NCBI GenBank assembly: GCA_024643365.1
Contig: JAHENC010000021.1
Span: forward strand, 161,975 to 225,974
Origin: Crocinitomicaceae bacterium
GTDB taxonomy: Bacteria > Bacteroidota > Bacteroidia > Flavobacteriales_D > Crocinitomicaceae
DNA: 64,000 bases
Reading direction: 5' to 3'
This document shows, piece after piece, positions 15,906 through 22,857 of this stretch. Within the stretch, counting starts at the first letter, position 1. Every line of letters begins with the position of its first letter. The notes under the pieces were generated by a model that saw nothing but the letters and a program-made list of their open reading frames with translations, searched no databases and was not told where the DNA came from. A program made the position numbers and the translations under genes.

Positions 15906-16419
15906 CGAATTTAAATAATGTGTTAAGTTTTTCATCGTTATATAAAGTCAAAAGTTCTCGGATGGATTTTCCATGTTGATCGAGTACGTCTAAATTCGGT
16001 TTTTGCATCAACATTCGTTGAACGATCTCATATCTTTTAAGGCTCATGGCAAAATGCAGTGGCGTTCCAAACTGGTTAAATTGACACGTATCATTGACCG
16101 AAACACCCTTCTGAAGCAAAAGTTCAAGAATCTCCATGTTGTTTTTATAAATCACTCCGTAAATCGCAGATCCTTCCGGGAAACAGGTTTTGACATCAGC
16201 GCCTCGTTCAACTAATAATTTAGCTACTTCGTTGTTACCGCGATACGCCGCAAGTAAAAATGGAGATAATCCTTGATCCGAAAGTTGATTTACTTGATCC
16301 GGTTTTTCGTCTAAAAGTTTCTTCATCGAGGCAATGTCTCCAGTGCGTGCCATTTCATGAATGGATTGACCATAGGATATTAAGCTGAGGGTTGTGAAAA
16401 TGAATAGAATCTTAAACAT
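15895..16419 (-). CDS. Exported ankyrin-repeat protein
   Basis: A 174-residue protein with signal peptide MFKILFIFTTLSLISYGQ followed by about four ankyrin repeats (GLSPFLLAAYRGNNEVAKLLVERGAD is one; GTPLHFAMSLKRYEIVQRML another). Ankyrin repeats mediate protein binding. Its last 11 bases contain the start of the downstream DOMON/T9SS gene (ATG within the GATGAAAAATAA end), so the pair is probably one operon whose products may act together at the cell surface. A -7-like element lies 4 bases before the ATG, directly against octamer array D. Confidence 0.85.
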   Translation of the reverse strand: MFKILFIFTTLSLISYGQSIHEMARTGDIASMKKLLDEKPDQVNQLSDQGLSPFLLAAYRGNNEVAKLLVERGADVKTCFPEGSAIYGVIYKNNMEILELLLQKGVSVNDTCQFNQFGTPLHFAMSLKRYEIVQRMLMQKPNLDVLDQHGKSIRELLTLYNDEKLNTLFKFDEK

Positions 16420-16423
16420 GGTG

Positions 16424-16431
16424 TAAAAATA
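16424..16431 (-). promoter_or_regulatory. Variant -7 element of the ankyrin operon, in octamer register
   Basis: Minus-strand TATTTTTA, one base from TAnnTTTG, ends 4 bases before the ATG at 16419. Upstream on the minus strand it is preceded by CATTATCC and CATTAGCA octamers in the same register as the promoters at 10833, 16736 and 19385. Confidence 0.45.
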
Positions 16432-16434
16432 AGG

Positions 16435-16734
16435 ATAATGTGCTAATGGGCTAATGTGCTAGTTGTCTAATTTGCTGGTTTTCTAATGTGCTAGTTTGCT
16501 AATGTGCTAGTTTGCTAGTTTGCTAGTTATCTAATGTGCTAGTTTGCTGGTTTTCTGATGTGCTAGTTGTGTAAATTGCCAGTTAGTCAATGTGCTGGTT
16601 GTTTTATTACGTAGCTGAAGGCCTTTAGCAAATTAATCCATTAGCACATTAATCCATTAGCACATTAGCACATTAATCCATTAGCAAATTAGCACATTAG
16701 CACATTAGACCGTTAGCACATTAACTCATTATCA
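16435..16734. repeat. Octamer array D: opposed arms filling a divergent promoter region
   Basis: The plus arm (16435-16602) is 21 units; the loop (16603-16622) begins TTTATTACGT and closely matches the loop of array A; the reverse arm (16623-16734) is 14 units (CATTAGCA, CATTAATC, AATTAGCA). The array fills the 343-base gap between the divergent ankyrin and PurF-type genes, so each arm abuts a promoter. There is no stop codon here; instead both outer ends join -7 elements. Confidence 0.93.
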
Positions 16735-16735
16735 C

Positions 16736-16743
16736 TATCTTTG
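16736..16743 (+). promoter_or_regulatory. -7 promoter element of the PurF-type gene, in octamer register
   Basis: TATCTTTG (TAnnTTTG) lies 19 bases upstream of the ATG at 16763. It occupies the octamer directly after CATTATCA, and a TTAG at 16713-16716 lies 19 bases upstream. Confidence 0.65.
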
Positions 16744-16762
16744 CCACAAACATCAAAAAAAC

Positions 16763-18664
16763 ATGAGTGATCCGATAAAACATGAGTGTGGAATAGCTCT
16801 TTTAAGGCTAAAAAAACCTTTGGAATATTACCTTGAAAAGTACGGCACAGCGCTGTATGGCATCAACAAGATGCACCTACTCATGGAAAAACAACACAAT
16901 CGTGGTCAAGATGGTGCTGGGATTGCGAACATTAAGTTCGACATGGAACCGGGACAGCGTTACATTTCTAGAACGCGGTCCATCAAAAAGAATCCAACGC
17001 AGGATATTTTTGATCAAATCAATGGAAAATTCCAACAAATTCAACAAGAAAATCCGGAATATTTAAAGGATGTTAATTACCTAAAACAAAATGCTGGATT
17101 TACAGGGGAATTGTTTTTAGGACATCTTCGTTACGGAACTTTTGGACGAAACTCGATTGAAAGTTGTCACCCGTTTTTACGTCAAAACAACTGGATTACT
17201 CGCAACCTCGTTGTAGCTGGAAACTTTAACTTAACGAATGTAGACGAGTTGTTCCAAAACTTGGTCAACTTAGGTCAGCATCCGAAGGAGAAAAGCGATA
17301 CAGTAACGGTACTTGAGAAAATTGGACATTTCTTGGATGTAGAAAACGACGATTTATACGCTCACTACAAATCACTAGGCTATTCTAAAGACCAAATTTA
17401 TGCGCGCATTGCGAAAGAAATGAATTTGGTAAAAATATTGAAGAAAGCATCCGAAGTATGGGATGGTGGATACGCCATGGCTGGCCTTCTTGGTCACGGC
17501 GATGCATTTGTTCTTCGCGATCCAAATGGTATTCGTCCAGCATTTTGGTATGAGGATGATGAAATTTGTGTTGTTGCATCAGAGCGTCCAGTGATACAAA
17601 CTGCCTTCAACTTAACAAGTGATCAAATCCACGAATTGCAACCTGGACACGCGTTAATCGTGAAAAAAAACGGGGAAGTCAAAGAGGAAATGATTAACGA
17701 ACCACGTGAAATTAAAAAATGTTCATTCGAGCGTATTTATTTCTCCCGTGGATCAGATACCGATATTTACAAGGAAAGAAAAGCTTTGGGAAGATTAATC
17801 GTGGACCAAGTACTTGATACGGTTCATCACGATTTCGATAACAGTGTCTTTTCCTTTATTCCAAATACCGCAGAAGTTTCTTTTTACGGATTGATCAAAG
17901 GATTGGAAGAAAATTTGAATCAACAAAAAATCAAGCAAATTCAAGCGCTTGGAAACGATGCGAGTACGGAACAAATAGAAGAAATCATCAACCGTCGTGC
18001 ACGCATCGAAAAGATTGCGATCAAGGACGCGAAATTGCGCACCTTCATCACTCAAGATGATTCTCGTGACGATCTTGTTGCCCACGTATATGACATCACG
18101 TACGGAAGTGTGCGTCCTGGAACAGACAACCTTATCGTAATTGACGATAGTATTGTTCGTGGAACAACCTTAAAACAAAGTATCCTTCGCATTCTAGATC
18201 GTTTGTCACCGAAGAAAATCGTTGTGGTTTCGTCTGCACCGCAGATTCGTTACCCAGATTGTTACGGAATCGACATGGCGAAAATGGGAGATTTTATTGC
18301 TTTCGAAGCAGCGATTCAATTGTTGCGCGACCGCAAAATGGACTCTGTGATAAACGAAGTTTACGAGAAATGTTTAGAACAAGTGAATCTTCCAAAGGAA
18401 CAGGTTCGCAATTTCGTCAAAGAAATCTATGCACCTTTCAGCAACGAAGAAATTTCTGCGAAAATCGCTGAATTATTGACTCCTCCAACAATCAAGGCGG
18501 AAGTTGAAATCGTTTTCCAAACCGTAGAAAACCTTCACATTGCTTGTCCGGATCACCTTGGAGACTGGTATTTTACCGGAGATTATCCAACGCCTGGTGG
18601 AAACAAAGTGGTGAATAAGGCATTTATTAATTGGGTGGAGAAAAGGAATGAGCGAGCTTATTAG
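16763..18664 (+). CDS. purF: Amidophosphoribosyltransferase, long PurF-type (class II glutamine amidotransferase)
   Basis: Transfers the glutamine amide to PRPP to form phosphoribosylamine, the first step of purine synthesis. The 633-residue protein is longer than classical PurF (about 470-510) and matches the large Bacteroidota paralogue. The glutaminase nucleophile is Cys9 in KHECGIALL, so either an 8-residue propeptide is removed or the Cys works internally. NRGQDGAG, GHLRYGTFG and DPNGIRPAF belong to the glutaminase half; the PRPP loop VIDDSIVRGTT is at 459-469. A second, shorter PurF elsewhere in the genome is common, so the exact role is less sure than the family. Its TAG stop starts array E. 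Confidence 0.85.
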   Translation: MSDPIKHECGIALLRLKKPLEYYLEKYGTALYGINKMHLLMEKQHNRGQDGAGIANIKFDMEPGQRYISRTRSIKKNPTQDIFDQINGKFQQIQQENPEYLKDVNYLKQNAGFTGELFLGHLRYGTFGRNSIESCHPFLRQNNWITRNLVVAGNFNLTNVDELFQNLVNLGQHPKEKSDTVTVLEKIGHFLDVENDDLYAHYKSLGYSKDQIYARIAKEMNLVKILKKASEVWDGGYAMAGLLGHGDAFVLRDPNGIRPAFWYEDDEICVVASERPVIQTAFNLTSDQIHELQPGHALIVKKNGEVKEEMINEPREIKKCSFERIYFSRGSDTDIYKERKALGRLIVDQVLDTVHHDFDNSVFSFIPNTAEVSFYGLIKGLEENLNQQKIKQIQALGNDASTEQIEEIINRRARIEKIAIKDAKLRTFITQDDSRDDLVAHVYDITYGSVRPGTDNLIVIDDSIVRGTTLKQSILRILDRLSPKKIVVVSSAPQIRYPDCYGIDMAKMGDFIAFEAAIQLLRDRKMDSVINEVYEKCLEQVNLPKEQVRNFVKEIYAPFSNEEISAKIAELLTPPTIKAEVEIVFQTVENLHIACPDHLGDWYFTGDYPTPGGNKVVNKAFINWVEKRNERAY

Positions 18665-18812
18665 TTTGTTAATGTGCTAGTGTGCTAGTTATTTAATGTG
18701 CTAGTGTGCTAGTTAGCTAATGTGCTAATGTGCTAGTTTGTTAATGTGCTAGTTATCTAGTGTGCTAGTTATTTAATGTGCTAATGTGCTAGTTTGCTAA
18801 TGGTTCAATGAT
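18661..18812 (+). repeat. Octamer array E, plus arm
   Basis: Nineteen in-register 8-base units (TTAGTTTG, TTAATGTG, CTAGTGTG, CTAGTTAT, CTAATGTG). The first unit holds the TAG stop of the PurF-type gene at its bases 2-4. Together with the reverse arm at 19262-19381 it brackets the four-helix-bundle gene. Confidence 0.93.
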
Positions 18813-18898
18813 CCTTTGCGCCAAGGTGGAATGCGAAAGATTTTAATGTTTCTTTGACGTGAGTAGAATAAATTTCAACTTCTTGCGTTCATTGTTTC

Positions 18899-19249
18899 AT
18901 GACTGATTCCAAGAACCCATTATTAAACAAATCATTTGACTTTGCGCTGTTAATTGTGTCGTTTTGTCAAGAGTTACAATCCCAAAGGAGTTTCGTAATT
19001 GCACATCAACTGCTAAAATCCGGGACTTCCGTTGGTGCAAATATCCGTGAAGCTCAGCATGCAGAATCTAGAGCGGATTTCATTCATAAACTGAAAATTG
19101 CCTCCAAAGAATTCGAAGAAACGACTTATTGGCTTGAAATCTGTCAAGCAAGTTATCCCATGAATTGTGACGTACTCATTAACGAATCGCAACAAATCGG
19201 CAAACTACTCAGTCGCATCATCTCCACCGCCAAACGAAATAAATCCTAA
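18899..19249 (+). CDS. Four-helix-bundle protein (S23 / 23S rRNA intervening-sequence family)
   Basis: A 116-residue member of the S23/four-helix-bundle family (TIGR02436-like). Its signature parts are FDFALLIVSFCQEL, HQLLKSGTSVGANIREAQ, SRADFIHKLKIASKEFEET and YWLEI...ESQQIGKLLSRII. First described inside 23S rRNA intervening sequences, the family is also scattered in bacterial genomes; relatives (Avd) accompany diversity-generating retroelements. No reverse transcriptase, variable repeat or rRNA is present here. It sits alone between two opposed octamer arrays, which looks like insertion into the middle of one hairpin-type array, or a cassette carrying the arrays. Function is unknown. Confidence 0.88.
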   Translation: MTDSKNPLLNKSFDFALLIVSFCQELQSQRSFVIAHQLLKSGTSVGANIREAQHAESRADFIHKLKIASKEFEETTYWLEICQASYPMNCDVLINESQQIGKLLSRIISTAKRNKS

Positions 19250-19261
19250 ACTGACCATACT

Positions 19262-19381
19262 CCAACTAGTCCATTAGCAAACTAGCACATTATACCATTA
19301 GCAAATTAGCACATTAGCAAATTAGCACATTAGCAAACTAGCACATTAGCTAACTAGCACATTAGCAAATTACACCATTAT
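19262..19381 (-). repeat. Octamer array E, reverse arm
   Basis: Fifteen in-register units (CACATTAG, CAAACTAG, CAAATTAG, TCCATTAG types), the reverse complement of the plus-arm units. It starts 12 bases after the S23 stop codon and runs to the -7-like element of waaA. Confidence 0.92.
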
Positions 19382-19384
19382 CCC

Positions 19385-19392
19385 TACTTTTA
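19385..19392 (+). promoter_or_regulatory. Variant -7 element of waaA, in octamer register
   Basis: TACTTTTA, one base from TAnnTTTG, lies directly after CATTATCC and 13 bases before the TTG start at 19406. A TTAG at 19362-19365 is 19 bases upstream, as in arrays A and D. Confidence 0.45.
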
Positions 19393-19405
19393 CAAAAAAT
19401 TAAAC

Positions 19406-20617
19406 TTGTCCCAGATCTACTCCTTTTTTATTCGATGCTATAGCTTGTTGATTCATGTAGCTTCTCGATTCAACCCGAAGGCGAAGGCCTGGGTAGAAGG
19501 ACGTCAGCAATGGCAAGAGAAACTTCGGACACAAATCCCAAAGGAAGGTAAAGTGTTGTGGTTTCATTGTGCTTCACTTGGCGAGTTCGACCAAGGATTG
19601 CCACTGATGAAATCCATGAAGGAAGCCGAACCAAGTTTGTTCTTGTTGGTCAGTTTCTTCTCTCCATCGGGAATGGAACATTACCAGAAACGCGAAAAAA
19701 TCGTGGATGCCGCTTGCTACCTTCCGCTTGACACGCTCCAGAATGCACGCACTTTTATCCAAATCGTTCAGCCACAAAAAGCGGTTTTCGTGAAGTATGA
19801 ATTCTGGCCAAACTTCCTCCGTGCTTTGGATGAAAAAACCATTGAAACGTTAGCTGTATCGGCTATTTTCCGTCCTTCACAACTCTATTTTCGTTGGTAC
19901 GGTGGATTTTTCAGAAAGGCATTAAAGCGCATTCATCATTTTTACGTGCAAAACATTGAAAGTGCGGAACTATTGAAATCGATAGGTATTCATCAAAGCA
20001 CTGTTTCTGGAGACCTGCGTTACAATCGTGTGGTCCAAGCGAAGGAACTAGCGATGCAGACTTCCAATGAACTTATTGAGCGCTTTACCTTGGGCTCCAC
20101 TACCCTCATACTTGGGAGTTCTTGGCCCAAAGAAGAAGGAATCGTGTGTAAGGCCCTTCCGAAGCTCGGAGCGACTAAATTGATCATCGCACCACACGAT
20201 GTCAGCGAGCAGCATATTGCATCCATTCAGGCAGCGTTTCCTGCAGCTTTACGCTATACACAGTTAGAAGTACGTCGTGATGAACAGCAACTTTTGGATG
20301 CCCAGATCCTGATCATCGATTGCATTGGACAATTAAGTGCCGCTTACCGCTATGGAACAATTGCCTTTATCGGCGGCGGTTTTACCGGAAGTCTACACAA
20401 CATTCTGGAACCTGCCGTTTACGGACTCCCACTCCTATTTGGACCAAAACACAGAAAATTCCCCGAAGCAGATTTATTTCTTCAAAAAGGCTTCGCCCTC
20501 GAGGTTAACAATCACACAGATTTCATCGAAGGATTCAACTCCCTACTAACTAAAGTATCTTCGCTACGCCCGGAAATGGAAGCGTTTGTTGAGAGTCATA
20601 ATGGACTAATTTGCTAA
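19406..20617 (+). CDS. waaA: 3-deoxy-D-manno-octulosonic acid (Kdo) transferase
   Basis: Adds Kdo from CMP-Kdo to lipid A precursor at the inner membrane, the first core step of LPS. The 403-residue protein has an N-terminal membrane anchor (FFIRCYSLLIHVASRF), the N-lobe (VLWFHCASLGEFDQGLPL, LFLLVSFFSPSGMEHY, VKYEFWPNFLRAL) and a C-lobe with GSSWPKEE and FIGGGFTGSLHNILEPA-type motifs. The start is a TTG; no ATG fits the family N-terminus. The last codons and stop lie in octamer array F, so the tail NGLIC is repeat-derived. It starts the LPS/polysaccharide region. Confidence 0.92.
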   Translation: MSQIYSFFIRCYSLLIHVASRFNPKAKAWVEGRQQWQEKLRTQIPKEGKVLWFHCASLGEFDQGLPLMKSMKEAEPSLFLLVSFFSPSGMEHYQKREKIVDAACYLPLDTLQNARTFIQIVQPQKAVFVKYEFWPNFLRALDEKTIETLAVSAIFRPSQLYFRWYGGFFRKALKRIHHFYVQNIESAELLKSIGIHQSTVSGDLRYNRVVQAKELAMQTSNELIERFTLGSTTLILGSSWPKEEGIVCKALPKLGATKLIIAPHDVSEQHIASIQAAFPAALRYTQLEVRRDEQQLLDAQILIIDCIGQLSAAYRYGTIAFIGGGFTGSLHNILEPAVYGLPLLFGPKHRKFPEADLFLQKGFALEVNNHTDFIEGFNSLLTKVSSLRPEMEAFVESHNGLIC

Positions 20618-20857
20618 TGTGCTAGTTACTTAATGTGCTAATTTGCTAATGTGCTAGTTACTTAATGTGCTAATGGACTAATTTGCTAATGTGCTAGTTA
20701 CTTAATGCGCTAATTTGCTAATGGACTAATTTGCTAATGTGCTAGTTGTCTAATTTGCTTCCGTCGTGGCAGAAAACCATTAGCACATTGAAACATTAGC
20801 AAACTAGCACATTGAATCATTAGCACATTGAAACATTAGCACATTAGCACATTAATT
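20598..20857. repeat. Octamer array F: two arms from two convergent stop codons
   Basis: The plus arm (20598-20757) is 20 units and starts inside waaA, whose TAA stop is bases 2-4 of the third unit. A loop with a degenerate GC palindrome follows (20758-20777), then a reverse arm of 10 units (20778-20857). The last reverse unit contains the stop of the minus-strand gene at 20852. So each arm starts at the stop of its own gene, on its coding strand, and the arms meet in the middle as a hairpin. Confidence 0.93.
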
Positions 20858-21628
20858 ATAATAGTAATCCTTCGGCTTCTTCGAATAAAACGGGATATAC
20901 CAACCTATGCGAATACCTGTTTGGAGATCGAGGCGCATGGCGGTGGACACAGGAATGTCCGGTTGGTCGTAATTGATGGTGCGACGATTGTACGTCAGAC
21001 CTTGCTGGCAATAGATACCTGCATAAAAATTGAGGGGACCACCGTTGTTGAGAAAGGAATAGCCCACAAACTGATGAACGTTTAGTCCGGTGGTCATGCG
21101 GTCGTAACCACGTTTATACGTTAATTCGATTTGGGGAACCACCTGGTCGTTGGTTTCGATGCGTAGGTGATGTAACAAGTAGCCTGCACCCGCGTGAACG
21201 AGAATTCCCGAATTGGCGTTTTTCTTTCCGGTTGGAAATAAGCGTCCAACGCTGAAGTTCGCATTGAATCCACGTGGATAAACAAGGACCGTTGCTTTGG
21301 TTCCGTTAACGTCCGTGATATTCCCTTTGTCATCTAATAGGTGATCAAAGATTCCATTCATTTTAACGTTATTGCCAAAGATGAAATTCGCATCAACTCC
21401 GAAGTACCATTGGCTTTCTAATTTATATCCTGCGGTAAATCCGAGGTTGTTCAGGAAACCATAACGCGCTAATAAATCTCCACCAGGTAGATTTCCACCC
21501 CAGTGAATGCCAACTAAGGGCGTACTGATGGACTCATTTTTCACTTCACCTTGCGCTTGAATAAACAGCGGAGAAACGAGAAAAAACAGGACAATGATCC
21601 GAAAAGTAAAGGTTTTGTGTTGCTTCAT
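20852..21628 (-). CDS. Predicted outer-membrane beta-barrel protein
   Basis: A 258-residue protein with a signal peptide (MKQHKTFTFRIIVLFFLVSPLFIQAQ) and barrel-like strands: GIHWGGNLPGGDLLARYG, YFGVDANFIFGNNVKM, HAGAGYLLHHLRIE, TGIRIGWYIPFY. Proteins of this type occur near LPS or polysaccharide genes in Bacteroidota, but no function is known. Its ATG is 5 bases after an exact -7 element, so the message is probably leaderless. Its TAA stop is part of octamer array F read on the minus strand. Confidence 0.6.
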   Translation of the reverse strand: MKQHKTFTFRIIVLFFLVSPLFIQAQGEVKNESISTPLVGIHWGGNLPGGDLLARYGFLNNLGFTAGYKLESQWYFGVDANFIFGNNVKMNGIFDHLLDDKGNITDVNGTKATVLVYPRGFNANFSVGRLFPTGKKNANSGILVHAGAGYLLHHLRIETNDQVVPQIELTYKRGYDRMTTGLNVHQFVGYSFLNNGGPLNFYAGIYCQQGLTYNRRTINYDQPDIPVSTAMRLDLQTGIRIGWYIPFYSKKPKDYYYN

Positions 21629-21633
21629 TATAC

Positions 21634-21641
21634 CAAAGATA
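21634..21641 (-). promoter_or_regulatory. -7 promoter element, leaderless-type spacing
   Basis: Minus-strand TATCTTTG (TAnnTTTG) ends 5 bases before the ATG at 21628. Confidence 0.6.
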
Positions 21642-21670
21642 AGGCAAATGATTCATTGGCTCACGATAGT

Positions 21671-22735
21671 CTAGATAATCTTGCGTCGGAATTTACGCAA
21701 AACAATGGCCAATAGTAAACTGATGGTCAGTAAGGAGATGATTGATATCGTATGATTAAAATACTGCGTAATCACACCCATGATTAACAAGATCACAGAA
21801 TTTAAGGTCACTACAGCAAATGATGTTTGACGATGATTCAATTGGAAATAATCCAAAATAACATGGTGAATGTGAGAGCGATCTGGCGCGAATGGATTTC
21901 CTTTAATTTGAAGGCGGATAATGAATACACGAATAGAATCAAACACCGGAACGTACAGAGCCGAAATAATCAGTAGTGGCAAATTGGAAATATAGTTCAT
22001 TTGAATGTCCTCGTGGTAATCCTTCGATAAAATATTAATCACGATAGCTGCGACGAAAAATCCAATGAATAGACTTCCAGTGTCACCCAAAAAGATGCGT
22101 TTGTCTTTCGATACATTGTAGCGCAAGAACGCAATAAATGAACCAACCATGGATAAACAAACCGCCATCATCATGTAATCATTCAAGGAATAATACGTAA
22201 TGGCGAAGAAGGTGAAAAACAAAGCGCCTAGTGAAGACGCTAAACCGTCAATTCCATCAATTAAGTTGTAAGCATTGATGTAGAAGATAACCACCATATA
22301 TGCCAGCGGAATACAAATCCAAGGTGAAATGGCATGAATTCCCAAGAAACCATGAAGGTTGGTTATTTGAAAATCTGGGGAAAGAAACAACAAGGTGGTT
22401 GCAAGCAACTGCATCATGATTTTGTTCCAAGGACTAATTCCTGTCATGTCATCCTTTAATCCCGTAAAGAAAATAATCAAACAAGCGGGAATAAGAAATA
22501 TCGAACGGGAAGTCACAAAAAATTGCTCAGCTATGCTCAGACTAATGATCAGAATGATGAAAAATGTCACGCCACCGAAACTTGGCACTGGCTGTGAATG
22601 AGAACTGCGATCTGACAACTTTTCGTAAAGTCTCTTTAATTTTACTACCTGAATAATCACAGGGGTAATAAAATACATCACCATGAAGCCAGTGATGAAA
22701 AAGGATGCCATAACAAATAATAAGAAAAGAGTCAT
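21671..22735 (-). CDS. WecA/MraY-family polyprenyl-phosphate sugar-1-phosphate transferase
   Basis: A 354-residue integral membrane enzyme that transfers a HexNAc-1-phosphate (typically GlcNAc) to undecaprenyl phosphate, starting O-antigen or similar glycans. Family motifs are LSDRSSHSQPVPSFGG, FTGLKDDMTG, FYINAYNLIDGIDGLAS with the DG-DG acidic pair, FLGDTGSLFIGF, and the cytoplasmic PDRSHIHH; about ten membrane helices. The frame is open to 22804, but ATG 22735 is chosen because the promoter at 22762-22769 lies between the two and because it starts at the first helix. It is the likely initiator for the polysaccharide made by the neighbouring cluster. Confidence 0.88.
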   Translation of the reverse strand: MTLFLLFVMASFFITGFMVMYFITPVIIQVVKLKRLYEKLSDRSSHSQPVPSFGGVTFFIILIISLSIAEQFFVTSRSIFLIPACLIIFFTGLKDDMTGISPWNKIMMQLLATTLLFLSPDFQITNLHGFLGIHAISPWICIPLAYMVVIFYINAYNLIDGIDGLASSLGALFFTFFAITYYSLNDYMMMAVCLSMVGSFIAFLRYNVSKDKRIFLGDTGSLFIGFFVAAIVINILSKDYHEDIQMNYISNLPLLIISALYVPVFDSIRVFIIRLQIKGNPFAPDRSHIHHVILDYFQLNHRQTSFAVVTLNSVILLIMGVITQYFNHTISIISLLTISLLLAIVLRKFRRKII

Positions 22736-22761
22736 TTGGGTAATTGATGTTAATGGTGGCG

Positions 22762-22769
22762 CAAAGATA
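22762..22769 (-). promoter_or_regulatory. -7 promoter element of the WecA-like gene
   Basis: Minus-strand TATCTTTG (TAnnTTTG), 26 bases upstream of the ATG at 22735, giving a leader of about 20 bases. It rules out the longer frame start at 22804. Confidence 0.6.
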
Positions 22770-22857
22770 GTCTCAAATTGATGAAATAGTTTTAGTTTAC
22801 ACAATTTAATTTACAAAAATTAAACGAAACCATGGTTTATCCTATTTATTCTTTTTC

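Noticed and set aside
18899..19249. Diversity-generating retroelement or 23S rRNA intervening sequence at the S23-family gene
   Set aside because: No reverse transcriptase, no template/variable repeats and no rRNA sequence surround it.
20758..20777. Intrinsic terminator in the loop of array F
   Set aside because: The palindrome is degenerate and there is no T-run; the surrounding arms themselves form the only strong stem.
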